In this document: positions 8,409-17,500 of the stretch, piece by piece | Numbering within the stretch: the stretch's first letter is position 1 | Layout: each line of letters begins with the position of its first letter | Assembly: GCF_902498065.1 (NCBI RefSeq) | Contig: NZ_CABVIR010000002.1 | Span: forward strand, 669,408 to 733,407 | Direction of reading: 5' to 3' | Length of the DNA: 64,000 nt | Source: Pseudomonas fluorescens | GTDB lineage: Bacteria; Pseudomonadota; Gammaproteobacteria; Pseudomonadales; Pseudomonadaceae | The notes under the pieces: generated by a model | Databases searched by the model: none | What the model was told of the DNA's origin: nothing | What the model saw: only the letters and a program-made list of their open reading frames with translations | Position numbers and translations under genes: made by a program

Positions 8409-9689
8409 TCAGAAGCGGTAGGTTGCACCGACGCCGAAACCGTTCGCCCAGTTTTCATACTTGGCGCTGTAGCTCTGGTTGCGAGGGGCACCGTTGCTGT
8501 TGTTGACCTTGACCGACTCTTCGCGCAGGTACGAATACGCTACGTCGATGGTCAGGTCGTCGGTCGGGCTCCAGCCAGCGCCCAGGCTGAAAATCTTGCG
8601 ATCGCCCGTCGGGATGCGTGGGGAGCGGTTTTCGTTGTTGGTTGGAGCCTGGTCGAAGGACAGACCGGTACGCAGCACCCATTGCTTGTTCAACTGATAG
8701 GAGGCACCGATGGCGTGAGCCCAGGTGTCGTGCCAGTTCTGCTCTTCAGTGATGGTGCCAAGGCCACGGGCGGCCAGTGCGGCAGGAACGCCTTCGTTCT
8801 CGACGGAGATTTCTTTCAGGCGGCTCCAGCGAGTCCAGGTGCTGCCTGCGTAGAGGGTCCACTGGTCGTCCAGCTGATGAGTGACCGAGAAGTCCAGGGA
8901 CTCAGGCGTGGTAATGTCCAGCGAAGCGTCGAACTTCTGGTTCGGGTTCTGGCCCAGTGCCGCGAGCACGCCGTAGTTGACCTTGGTGTCACCTTCGAGC
9001 TTGTACTTCACTTTCGAGTGATAGGTCAGGCCGAGGCGAGTGCTTTCGAGGGCTTGAACCATGATACCGATGTTGTAGCCGATCGCGGTGTCGTCACCTT
9101 TGATCTTGACCTGGCCGTCCGGCGCCAGCGGGTTCAGCGACAGGTTCGATTCCAGCTTGCCGTCGATGCGGTTGATGGTCGGACCGAAACCGATCGATAC
9201 CTTGTCGTTGAAGGCGTAGCTGACGGTTGGCTGCAGGGTGACGATTTTGACTTCGCTCTTGCTGCCGAAGTATTTGCCGGCGAAGCCGTTCTCGTAGTCG
9301 GTCACCAGGCCGAACGGAGCGTAGACGCCGAAACCGACTGCCCACTGGTCATCGATTGGCTTTACGTAGTAGCCCATGGGAACGCCCATGAAAGGGACCA
9401 TGTCACCTTTGTTGGTACCACCATTCGGGCGGGAGCTGGCATCGCTGATGTCAGTGTGCGCGTCGATAAATGCCACGCCACCGGTCACTTGTTCGCGCTT
9501 GAGGCGAGCCATGCCGGCAGGGTTGCCAAATACTGTGCTTGCGTCATCGGCAGAGGAAGATCGCCCGGCAAACCCTGTGCCCATTCCACTGATGCTTTGT
9601 TCGTTAAGGGCAAAACCACTGGCGAAGATTTGAGTGGATGCCAAGGCAACGGCGAGGCTAAGGGTGGTTTTGAGCATTACTTTTTTCAT
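8409..9689 (-). CDS. FadL/OmpP1 family outer-membrane transporter
   Basis: 426 residues with a signal peptide (MKKVMLKTTLSLAVALAST, cleavage near FAS at 24). The mature N-terminus SGFALNEQSISGMGTGFAG and the NPAG motif (STVFGNPAGMARLK) are the hatch-domain signatures of FadL porins, and the chain ends in YRF as expected for a beta-barrel. FadL proteins move hydrophobic compounds, classically long-chain fatty acids, across the outer membrane. A P. aeruginosa paralogue at the same locus was described, as I recall, as an exporter of oxygenated fatty acids (ExFadLO), so uptake and export are both possible. Confidence 0.93.
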   Translation of the reverse strand: MKKVMLKTTLSLAVALASTQIFASGFALNEQSISGMGTGFAGRSSSADDASTVFGNPAGMARLKREQVTGGVAFIDAHTDISDASSRPNGGTNKGDMVPFMGVPMGYYVKPIDDQWAVGFGVYAPFGLVTDYENGFAGKYFGSKSEVKIVTLQPTVSYAFNDKVSIGFGPTINRIDGKLESNLSLNPLAPDGQVKIKGDDTAIGYNIGIMVQALESTRLGLTYHSKVKYKLEGDTKVNYGVLAALGQNPNQKFDASLDITTPESLDFSVTHQLDDQWTLYAGSTWTRWSRLKEISVENEGVPAALAARGLGTITEEQNWHDTWAHAIGASYQLNKQWVLRTGLSFDQAPTNNENRSPRIPTGDRKIFSLGAGWSPTDDLTIDVAYSYLREESVKVNNSNGAPRNQSYSAKYENWANGFGVGATYRF

Positions 9690-9834
9690 TATTAGAACTC
9701 CTGGTGATCACCGGGGCGGAAATTACCAACATTTTCGTCCCAGCGCCATAGGCTGTATTGCTTGATTTAGAGCGGTTTTGTAGGACAATCCGACCAAATC
9801 GCCACCTGTTGGGCGATCTTCTTGAGCGAGGAAT

Positions 9835-10317
9835 TCAGCAGGCGACTTGATTCAGCGGTGATACACAGGTTTGCCAGGCGTAGGTGAAGTCTCTCAGGCG
9901 TCCTTGAGGCTGGAAGGTCTGGCGCCAGATTCGGGCCATTCCCAGCAAGTCGTCTGCTTCGGGGAGGGGGGTGTTCTGTTCTTCGACCAGCAGCCAGGCG
10001 ATGGCGGTGGCGTAACGCAGGTTGACGGTCAATTCGAGGTGCGGGCCACTGAGGAAGGCATGCTGGCTGGCCAGTCCACGCACCAGGCTTGCGCGCTCCG
10101 GGTCAAGCGCCAGGTAGTGGTCCCAGAGTGCCTGGTGGCGGGGTTCGGCGATTCGGTACAAGCCGTGCCCGCGACGGTCATGCAGGGCGGAGCCAAGGGC
10201 TGACTGACTGGCGGCGATGCCCAGCAGCAGGGATTCGGCAGTCGCGCTATGGCGTCCAAGGTAGATCAGCGTCGGACGGATCACATAACGGCACAGTTCG
10301 CTGGCAGCGATACCCAT
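9835..10317 (-). CDS. Conserved hypothetical protein beside fadL
   Basis: About 160 residues; I do not recognise a named domain. It looks soluble, mostly helical and Leu/Ala-rich (LLLGIAASQSALGSALHDRRGHGLYRIAEP), with a Trp-rich C-terminal half (MARIWRQTFQPQGR, FTYAWQTC). The ATG at 10317 (MGIAASELC) follows GAGGG and is preferred; an in-frame ATG at 10332 has no ribosome-binding site. It lies on the same strand upstream of the FadL gene, about 145 bases away. A hypothetical gene sits in the equivalent place in PAO1 as I recall. Confidence 0.7.
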   Translation of the reverse strand: MGIAASELCRYVIRPTLIYLGRHSATAESLLLGIAASQSALGSALHDRRGHGLYRIAEPRHQALWDHYLALDPERASLVRGLASQHAFLSGPHLELTVNLRYATAIAWLLVEEQNTPLPEADDLLGMARIWRQTFQPQGRLRDFTYAWQTCVSPLNQVAC

Positions 10318-10540
10318 AAAACCCTCGAACATGAAGTGGTCGGCGAGTCCTGAAAGTAGCGTTGGCAGCGGGTGGATCGAATCAGGCTCGCCGTAAGCGG
10401 TTCAAGCCGCTTGAGTTGAAGTGTAGTGTCATATTCGCGCTGTAAAGGCCTGTTTTTAAAATATTTCCGGCAGCCAGTTATAACCGTTATATCGGTTAGT
10501 GCTTAGGCGACGGCTGCGAAAAGAGAAATATCGGGCAATA

Positions 10541-10569
10541 AAAAGCCCCGCTATTCAAGCGAGGCTTTT
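10541..10569 (-). terminator. Terminator after the 74-residue ORF
   Basis: The stem AAAAGCC-c-CGC / GCG-a-GGCTTTT has one mismatch and a 7-base loop. It lies 25 bases beyond the stop of the minus-strand gene at 10594 and has a T-run on that strand. Confidence 0.75.
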
Positions 10570-10593
10570 GAGGTTTTCAGCGTTTCTGGCGTC

Positions 10594-10818
10594 TCAGGCA
10601 ACCAGTGCCTGACGGGTACGCTCGATCACTGCCTGCAGCGGCTCGGCGCTGGAGTATTGATCGGGGTACAGGCGTTCGCTGTGACGAGCGATGCCGTGTT
10701 CATTGACCAGGGTGAAGCTGAAGCAGCCTTTGCGTGCGGCCATGATCAGGCAGTTCATTGGTGCAAAAGCGTTGGTTAGGGTGCGGATGGCATCCTGGGT
10801 GTGGATTTGAGTAGTCAT
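10594..10818 (-). CDS. Small conserved Pseudomonas-type hypothetical protein
   Basis: 74 residues, soluble, with no recognised domain. It starts MTTQIHTQDAIRTLTNAFAP and contains a central beta-like stretch (CLIMAARKGCFSFTLVNEHG) with two cysteines. GTAGGAAC about 9 bases before the ATG is a good ribosome-binding site, and a terminator follows, so it looks like a monocistronic real gene. Function is unknown. Confidence 0.72.
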   Translation of the reverse strand: MTTQIHTQDAIRTLTNAFAPMNCLIMAARKGCFSFTLVNEHGIARHSERLYPDQYSSAEPLQAVIERTRQALVA

Positions 10819-11813
10819 TATTGGGTGTTCCTACAAGCGACACGGATAAGAACCGTGCAAAATTAAAACGTTCCAGTGACGACGACCACCATTGGTCGAA
10901 CGAAGAACCCGACTGGAACAAAGCAGCCAGTTTGAAGCGCTGATTAAGTTGGCGCGCTTGGGCTGGCAGGTAGGTACTTAGGAGGGCAGGCAACACATCA
11001 AGGGCAAAGGTTCTGGGCCCGGGGTGAAGATCCTGATCAATTTGCAGGCTGGTTCGGTCAGAGTAAGTGAGCTTCGCAACACCCTTTGCTTTCGATTCAA
11101 AGGCTGTGTTGGCGCAAGGTTTACCTGGAAACCATCGAGGTGGTCGATCCCGCTTGTTCGGTAGAGGCTTCCTTTGGGAAGGCTGACCGGGAGGATTTGT
11201 TCGACCAGAATTGACTTTCAGCTTGGTACTAACGCCGCGGATACTAACGGATTGAATCGCAGAAGGGAAGTGTGTTAGCCAAAAACATCTCCACGGGCCG
11301 GCATTAGTCTGCGGATTGGCGCTCTCCAACGGCCATGAAGCGCAGGTTGCGCCTTGTAAAGGCACAGATTACGACCGTCGGTCGTCGACGTTCGTCGGTC
11401 CGGAATCAGCCTGGATCATGGGTTAGCCAGGGTTTATCCCCAGGTCAGGTGCCAAAATGCGCCGAAAAAGCGCATCGATATAACTGGCTTGAAGGTACTT
11501 GTGCACATAAGTTGCGCGGACTGTCACGGCCCTGTCATCTGGCCCTCAAGCGTAGTGGGTGCCTGTAACCAAAATTTAAGTCAATGAAAAACATCGGTTT
11601 TTTTTACTGGTGAAAAAATCGTCAGTTTGACTGCGAGCCCCATTCCACAGGGGTTTGCGAGAGTTCAAGGGCGGTTGTCCACTGAGTTATCCACAGCTTC
11701 TGTGGATTGTCCCGAGCGCTTGCTCTAGCACGGGCGTGCCGGGTTTTTTAGGCTTTACCTGTAAGAAAAAAAGAGTAGAGTGGCGCGCCTTCCGATCTGC
11801 CCCACAGTGCTTT
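10819..11813. other. Gene-poor stretch of about 1 kb with no convincing ORF
   Basis: No supported gene lies here; the frames open in this stretch have no recognisable protein character. It holds the upstream region of the minus-strand small gene (right after 10818), a short inverted repeat at CGACCGTCGGTCG (near 11370), an A/T-rich patch around 11565-11625, and a DnaA-box-like palindrome at 11687-11709. An RNA gene or an old decayed insertion cannot be excluded by reading. Confidence 0.5.
11687..11709. promoter_or_regulatory. Inverted DnaA-box-like pair
   Basis: TTATCCACA (11687-11695) is a perfect DnaA-box consensus. TGTGGATTG (11701-11709) reads CAATCCACA on the other strand, matching 7 of 9 positions. 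Together they form an 8-bp palindrome, ATCCACAG-CTT-CTGTGGAT. It lies about 105 bases upstream of the Sel1-like gene and could be a DnaA-responsive regulatory site. Confidence 0.4.
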
Positions 11814-12137
11814 ATGAAGTTTCGCTCAATACCCGTTTCCGTAACCTCGACTCCTTCCAGCGTCCCCCCGCCCAAGCGCTTTTCGATGCGTGTGGCCGAG
11901 TGGTTGCTCGACAGCCCGCGTCTGGGCGAAAACCACAACGTCAAACACTTCGCCGGGCGTCTGCTCAAGCAGCCGGCGCGCGAAGGGGTAGTGGCGGCGC
12001 AGAGCCGTCTTGGTCAGTTGATGTGCCGCGAGTGTGGGAATGCAAGGGACCGCCGCATTGGCCAGGACCTCTTGCGTCAGGCCGCGCGGGCAGGGGATCG
12101 ACGCGCTCAACAGGAACTCGGTCTGATCGAAGACTGA
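11814..12137 (+). CDS. Sel1-like repeat protein
   Basis: 107 residues from the ATG at 11814 (MKFRSIPVSVTST). The C-terminal half shows a Sel1/TPR-like helical pair: EGVVAAQSRLGQLMCREC and DLLRQAARAGDRRAQQELG, with the A-x-x-x-A-Q-x-x-L-G pattern typical of Sel1 repeats. The N-terminal third is basic and proline-rich. Sel1 proteins act as interaction scaffolds; no partner is evident. It is followed by rmuC on the same strand after about 60 bases. Confidence 0.75.
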   Translation: MKFRSIPVSVTSTPSSVPPPKRFSMRVAEWLLDSPRLGENHNVKHFAGRLLKQPAREGVVAAQSRLGQLMCRECGNARDRRIGQDLLRQAARAGDRRAQQELGLIED

Positions 12138-12198
12138 GCTGTCCAAGACCTGATGCCTTGGTTAACCTTCAAGCTTTATCGAACGGGCAGGATTGGCT

Positions 12199-13677
12199 AT
12201 GGCGATGGACTTGACCAGCATATTGCTCGGTCTGGCGGGTGCGGCGCTGCCGTTGCTGGTATTGGCCTGGCAACTTCAGCGTCGGGCGAGCACCACGCAG
12301 TCTGAAGTTGCACTGCTGGAAGAACGTCTGGCCATGGCCAACCTGGCACAGGACGGGCTGAATGCCCAACTCGAGGCGGCTCGCGACGAAATCGCGGATC
12401 TGGGACAGGCCAATGCCGCCAAACAGGCAGACCTGGCCGCCGTGCGCCGTGAAGTCGAATTACTGCAGATTGAACGTGATGACGCCCGCGACGCCGCTCA
12501 TGCCTGGAACATCGAGCGCGCCGGCAAAGACGTTGAGCTGCGTCGCCTGGACGCTCAAGCCGCGTCGCTGAGTGCCGAGTTGCGAGAGCAACAGGAAAGC
12601 CATCAGCAGCGCCTCAGTGACCTGCAAGGCTCGCGGGATGAGCTGCGTGCCCAGTTCGCCGAGCTGGCCGGCAAGATCTTCGACGAGCGCGAGCAGCGCT
12701 TCGCCGAAACCAGTCAGCAGCGTCTGGGGCAGTTGCTCGATCCATTGAAAGAACGCATCCAGTCGTTTGAAAAACGCGTCGAGGAAAGCTATCAGGCCGA
12801 GGCGCGCGAGCGCTTTTCGCTGGCCAAGGAGCTTGAGCGTCTGCAACAGCTGAACCTGCGCCTGAGCGACGAAGCCACCAACCTGACCCGCGCCTTGAAA
12901 GGGCAGAAGACCCAGGGTAACTGGGGGGAGTTGATTCTCGAGCGGGTGCTTGAACACGCCGGTCTGGAAAAGGGCCGCGAGTATCAGACGCAGGTCAATC
13001 TCAAAGGCCCGGACGGCGAGCGGTTCCAGCCGGATGTGATCATTTATCTGCCGGGCGACAAGCAGGTGGTGGTCGACTCCAAAGTCAGCCTGACGGCCTA
13101 TCAGCAATACGTGGCGGCCGAAGACGATGCCATCGGCCAGATCGCCATCAAGCAGCATGTGCTGTCGCTGCGTAACCACGTCAAAGGCCTGGCCGGCAAG
13201 GATTACAAGCGTCTCGACGGTTTGCACAGTCTGGATTTTGTCTTGCTGTTCGTGCCCATCGAAGCGGCGTTTTCCGCTGCGTTGCAGGCTGAGCCAACGC
13301 TGTTTCAGGAAGCATTCGACCGCAATATCGTGATCGTCAGCCCGACCACGTTGCTGGCCACGCTGCGGGTCATCGACAGCCTGTGGAAGCAGGAGCGGCA
13401 GAGTCAGAACGCCCGGGAAATCGCCGAGCGGGCAGGGTGGCTGTACGACAAGTTCGTGTTGTTCATTCAGGACCTGGATGAAGTCGGCAATCGCTTGCAG
13501 CAACTGGACAAGGCTTACAGCTCCGCACGCAACAAGCTGACGGAAGGACGCGGCAATCTCGTCAGCCGCAGTGAGCAGCTCAAGTTGCTCGGCGCGCGAG
13601 CGAGCAAGAGCCTGCCGGCGGACTTGCTGGAGCGGGCGATGACTGATGTAGATGGGTTGGCCGAGTTGCCCGAGTAA
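12199..13677 (+). CDS. rmuC: DNA recombination protein RmuC
   Basis: 492 residues from the ATG at 12199. GCAGGA sits 6 bases before it; a TTG at 12193 in the same frame is less likely. An N-terminal hydrophobic anchor (TSILLGLAGAALPLLVLAW) is followed by a long coiled coil (about 25-200) and the RmuC nuclease-like domain (about 200-460), with family blocks GNWGELILERVLEHAGLEKGR, PDVIIYLP and VVVDSKVSLTAYQ. The family limits DNA inversions and rearrangements. A REP pair follows the stop. Confidence 0.94.
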   Translation: MAMDLTSILLGLAGAALPLLVLAWQLQRRASTTQSEVALLEERLAMANLAQDGLNAQLEAARDEIADLGQANAAKQADLAAVRREVELLQIERDDARDAAHAWNIERAGKDVELRRLDAQAASLSAELREQQESHQQRLSDLQGSRDELRAQFAELAGKIFDEREQRFAETSQQRLGQLLDPLKERIQSFEKRVEESYQAEARERFSLAKELERLQQLNLRLSDEATNLTRALKGQKTQGNWGELILERVLEHAGLEKGREYQTQVNLKGPDGERFQPDVIIYLPGDKQVVVDSKVSLTAYQQYVAAEDDAIGQIAIKQHVLSLRNHVKGLAGKDYKRLDGLHSLDFVLLFVPIEAAFSAALQAEPTLFQEAFDRNIVIVSPTTLLATLRVIDSLWKQERQSQNAREIAERAGWLYDKFVLFIQDLDEVGNRLQQLDKAYSSARNKLTEGRGNLVSRSEQLKLLGARASKSLPADLLERAMTDVDGLAELPE

Positions 13678-13689
13678 GCTGAAAAGCAC

Positions 13690-13746
13690 CGCCGGCAAGC
13701 CGGCTCCTGCACTGACCGATTTAATGTAGGAGCCGGCTTGCCGGCG
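13690..13746. repeat. REP pair between rmuC and the hybrid kinase
   Basis: 22-base inverted arms (13690-13711 and 13725-13746) with one mismatch and a 13-base spacer. The core is GCCGGCAAGCCGGC, a second REP subtype with a different core from the GCGAGC type elsewhere in the window. It lies between convergent genes and may terminate both. Confidence 0.8.
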
Positions 13747-13788
13747 ATGGCGTCCGTTGAAACACCACAGGGCTAAACATCTACACAC

Positions 13789-16700
13789 CTACAACGGTAA
13801 ATGCCGACTCAACAACGCCCTCAATGCCGCCGGTTTCACCGGTTTGGCCAGGTAATCCAGCCCCGCTGCATGCACCTGCGCCACAGTCTCGGGGCGCCCG
13901 TCGGCGCTGATCACCACGCCCGGCACTGGCTCGCCCAAACGGGTACGCAGCCACGCCATCAATTCGGTCCCGGTCTCGCCATTGTCCAGGTGATAATCCA
14001 CCAGCGCCAATTGCGGACGTACGCCATCGCTGAGCAGCGCCGCGCATTCGTCGCGATTGCGCGCGGTCCAGACCTGACAACCCCAGCGGGTCAGCAAACT
14101 GTTCATGCCGATGAGGATGCTGTCTTCATTGTCGATGCACAGCACCTGCGCGCCGCTCAGCAACTTGCCGTTGAGCGGGGCGACTTTGCTCGGCGTCGCG
14201 GTTTGCGCCTTTGCCAACGGCACGCTGACGCTGAACACGCTGCCACGGCCCGGCCAGGAACGCACTTGCAAGGTGTGCCCCAGAACGCGACACAGCCCGT
14301 CAGCAATCGCCAGCCCCAGGCCCAAACCTTTCTCGGCACGGGTCTGGTGACTGTCCAGGCGTTTGAATTCCTCGAAAATCACTGTCAATTTGTCTTTCGG
14401 GATACCCGGCCCACGGTCCCAGACTTCCAGGCACAGTTCACCCTTGTGCCGACGAACCCCCAACAGCACGGGGCCCTTGGCGTAGCGAAAGGCGTTGGTC
14501 AGAAAATTCTGCAAGATCCGTCGTAACAGTTTGATGTCGCTGTCGACCCGCAGCGTGCTGCCGCGAACTCGGAATTTGAGCCCTTGGTCCCGGGCCAGCG
14601 CCTTGAACTCTGCACCAAGAGTGTCGAACAGCTCATTGAGCACGAACGGTTTCGGATCCGGATTGATCTTGCCGTTTTCCAGGCGAGAAATGTCCAGCAA
14701 ATCGCTGATCAGGTCCTCGGCCGAGCGCAGTGACGTATCCAGGTGATGAACCAGCTTCTGCGCTTCGCTGGACAAGCCGTCGTCCTGATGGGACAGCGCG
14801 GCGGAAAACAGCCGGGCAGCGTTCAGCGGTTGCATCAGGTCATGGCTGACTGCCGCGAGGAAACGGGTCTTCGACTGGTTGGCCGACTCGGCGGTGCCCT
14901 TGGCTTCGGTCAGGGCCACGTTGAGTTGCGACAGCTCGTGGGTCCGTTCGGTGACCCGCCGCTCCAGGCCTTCGTTGGCTTCGGTCAGCGCCTGCTCGGC
15001 CTCGCGGAACGCGGTGATGTCGGTAAAACTCATGACGAAACCGCCACCCGGCATCGGGTTGCCGATCAGCTCGATCACACGGCCATTGGGAAACAGTCGT
15101 TCAGAGGTGTGGGCGCGTCCCTGACGCATCCAGTGCAAACGCCGAGCGACGTGCACTTCGGCTTCACCGGGACCGCACAGGCCACGTTCGGCGTTGTAGC
15201 GAATGATGTCGGCAATCGGCCGGCCGACGCTGATCAAGCCATCCGGGTAGTTGAACAGTTCCAGATAACGCCGGTTCCACGCCACCAGCCGCAGCGACTG
15301 GTCGACCACGCTGATGCCTTGCGTAATGTTCTCGATCGCGCCTTGCAGCAAGGCACGGTTGAATTGCAGCACTTCCGAGGCTTCGTCGGCGATTCGGACG
15401 ACATCCTCGAGTTGCATTTCCCGACCTTCGATGGCGGCTTTTACCACTGCCCGCGTCGAAGAAGCACCGAGAACACCGGCCAGCAAGCGTTCGGTATGGG
15501 CGATCCACTCGCCGTCGGCGTTCTGGTTCGGGTTGAAACCTTTACCTTGGCGATAGGCGAAACGGATAAAGCTCTGGCGGGCGCGTTCTTCACCGACAAA
15601 CCGTGCGGCCAGTTGCAGCAGGTCGTCGATCTGCACCGACAGCATGGAACGGGCGCTGGGGCGGGCACTGATTTCCTGGCCGATGAACCGTCCGGCCTGC
15701 CAGTGTTCCGAAACACGCGTGCGCGACAACACCGATACCCAGGCGAATAGCGTGAAGTTGGCCGCGAGGGACAGCACCACACCTTGGGTCAGCGGGGTGA
15801 GCGGCAGGTTCAGCGGGTTGCCGTGCAGCCACGCCAGCCCGGGGAAAGTGTTCAACGACACACCCAGGCTGTGCGCGGCAATCGGCAGAACCAGCGTGTA
15901 AAACCACAGGAATGTTCCGGCAGCGAGGCCGGCGAACACACCGCGACGGTTGGCCTGTTTCCAGTACAACGCGCCCAGCATGGCCGGGGCCAGTTGGGTC
16001 ACGGCGGCGAAAGCGATCTGGCCGATGGTCGCCAGGCTTGCGGTCGAGCCCAGTAGCCGATAGCTGACATAGGCCAGCAGCAAAATCACCACAATGCTGA
16101 CCCGACGCACCGACAGCATCCACTGGCGGAACACTTCGAATGGCCGCTCGGCGTTGTTGCGGCGCAACAGCCACGGCAACAACATGTCATTGGAGACCAT
16201 GGTCGACAGCGCGACGCTGGCGACAATCACCATGCCGGTCGCTGCTGAAGCACCGCCGATAAAGGCCAGCATCGCCAGTGCGGGGTGGGCCTGCGCCAGT
16301 GGCAGGCTGATAACAAATGAATCCGGCAACACCGAGCTGGGCAGCAGCATCTGACCGGCCAGCGCGATCGGCACGACAAACAAGGCTGCCAGCGCCAGGT
16401 AGGCCGGGAACACCCACTTGGCCAGGCGCAAATCCTGTGGGTCGATGTTCTCCACCACGGTCACGTGGAACTGCCGGGGCAGGCAGATGATCGCCATCAT
16501 CGCCACACCGGTCTGCACCACCATCGACGGCCAGTTGATGGTTTCCTTCCAGTAGGCTTCGAGGCGCGGCGCGAGCATGGCCTGGTTGAACAGATCGTCG
16601 AAGCCGTCGTACAGCCCATAGGTCACGAACGCGCCCACGGCAAGAAAAGCAAACAGCTTGACCAGCGATTCAAACGCGATCGCCAGCACCATGCCGCGGT

Positions 16701-17259
16701 GGTGCTCAGTGGCGTCGAGGTTGCGCGTACCGAAGACGATGGTAAACAGCGCCAGCACCAGCGACACGATCAGCGCCGTGTCCTGGGCACGGGTGCCCAT
16801 GGCGTCGGCGCCGGCACCGATCAACAGGTTCACCCCGAGCACAATGCCTTTGAGCTGCAACGCAATGTAGGGCAGCACGCCGACCATGCAGATCAGCGCC
16901 ACGACGATTGCCAGTGACTGGGATTTGCCGTAACGGGCGGCGATGAAGTCGGCAATGGAGGTGATGTTCTCCTGTTTACTGATCATCACCATTTTTTGCA
17001 GGACCCACGGCGCGCAGACCAGCAACAGGATCGGCCCAAGGTAGATCGGCAGGAACGACCAGAGTTGTTCGGCGGCCTGGCCGACGGCGCCGAAGAATGT
17101 CCAACTGGTGCAATAAACGGCCAGCGACAGGCTGTACACCCAGGCGCGCACACGCGGCGGCAACGGCGCACTGCGACGGTCACCGTAGAAGGCAATGGCG
17201 AACATGATGGCCATATAGGCCAGGGCGACGGCGGCGATCAGCCCGCTGGACAGCGACAT
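13789..17259 (-). CDS. mxtR: Sodium/solute-symporter-like hybrid sensor histidine kinase (MxtR/CrbS type)
   Basis: 1156 residues from the ATG at 17259, chosen because TGGAGT lies just upstream; the in-frame ATG at 17274 lacks a site. Domain order: SSS transporter-like membrane domain with about 13 helices (1 to about 520), linker, PAS (about 640-760, with ENITQGISVVDQ), HisKA with phospho-acceptor H806 (AVSHDLMQPLNAARLF), HATPase (GLGLGLAIADGLCRVLG) and a receiver with D1088 (LALVDYHLD). It matches Pseudomonas MxtR (PA3271) and Vibrio CrbS, which control acetate metabolism through a separate response regulator; CbrA is a related family. No partner regulator gene is adjacent. Confidence 0.88.
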   Translation of the reverse strand: MSLSSGLIAAVALAYMAIMFAIAFYGDRRSAPLPPRVRAWVYSLSLAVYCTSWTFFGAVGQAAEQLWSFLPIYLGPILLLVCAPWVLQKMVMISKQENITSIADFIAARYGKSQSLAIVVALICMVGVLPYIALQLKGIVLGVNLLIGAGADAMGTRAQDTALIVSLVLALFTIVFGTRNLDATEHHRGMVLAIAFESLVKLFAFLAVGAFVTYGLYDGFDDLFNQAMLAPRLEAYWKETINWPSMVVQTGVAMMAIICLPRQFHVTVVENIDPQDLRLAKWVFPAYLALAALFVVPIALAGQMLLPSSVLPDSFVISLPLAQAHPALAMLAFIGGASAATGMVIVASVALSTMVSNDMLLPWLLRRNNAERPFEVFRQWMLSVRRVSIVVILLLAYVSYRLLGSTASLATIGQIAFAAVTQLAPAMLGALYWKQANRRGVFAGLAAGTFLWFYTLVLPIAAHSLGVSLNTFPGLAWLHGNPLNLPLTPLTQGVVLSLAANFTLFAWVSVLSRTRVSEHWQAGRFIGQEISARPSARSMLSVQIDDLLQLAARFVGEERARQSFIRFAYRQGKGFNPNQNADGEWIAHTERLLAGVLGASSTRAVVKAAIEGREMQLEDVVRIADEASEVLQFNRALLQGAIENITQGISVVDQSLRLVAWNRRYLELFNYPDGLISVGRPIADIIRYNAERGLCGPGEAEVHVARRLHWMRQGRAHTSERLFPNGRVIELIGNPMPGGGFVMSFTDITAFREAEQALTEANEGLERRVTERTHELSQLNVALTEAKGTAESANQSKTRFLAAVSHDLMQPLNAARLFSAALSHQDDGLSSEAQKLVHHLDTSLRSAEDLISDLLDISRLENGKINPDPKPFVLNELFDTLGAEFKALARDQGLKFRVRGSTLRVDSDIKLLRRILQNFLTNAFRYAKGPVLLGVRRHKGELCLEVWDRGPGIPKDKLTVIFEEFKRLDSHQTRAEKGLGLGLAIADGLCRVLGHTLQVRSWPGRGSVFSVSVPLAKAQTATPSKVAPLNGKLLSGAQVLCIDNEDSILIGMNSLLTRWGCQVWTARNRDECAALLSDGVRPQLALVDYHLDNGETGTELMAWLRTRLGEPVPGVVISADGRPETVAQVHAAGLDYLAKPVKPAALRALLSRHLPL

Positions 17260-17399
17260 GGAAACTCCAGACAAAAGACACCCGGGACTACAGCCCGGAC
17301 GGACAGTCTCGCACGACCGTCCGAGTTAGTCAGTGTCGACCAAGGTCGTGGCGTGGTGGGGTGTCGCAGGGTTTCAGATCCTGGTTGTCTGTGTTGGCG

Positions 17400-17495
17400 C
17401 CATCGCGAGCACGCTCGCTGCCACAGGGATCTATGTTGGCCATAGATTATGTGGCCGCTGAAGATCCGCTGTGGGAGCGAGCGTGCTCGCGATGG
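17400..17495. repeat. REP pair between the hybrid kinase and the TetR gene
   Basis: 27-base inverted arms (17400-17426 and 17469-17495) with one mismatch, on a GCGAGCACGCTCGC core with the CCACAG tail. It occupies the upstream region of the kinase and the 3' side of the TetR gene. Confidence 0.82.
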
Positions 17496-17500
17496 TGGTT

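Noticed and set aside
8682..9695. 337-residue open frame opposite the FadL gene
   Set aside because: Antisense shadow; the FadL frame has a signal peptide, NPAG motif and C-terminal aromatic residue.
10700..11365. 221-residue minus-strand frame across the 1-kb gap
   Set aside because: No domain character, and it overlaps the better supported 74-residue gene in another frame; no ribosome-binding site is evident.
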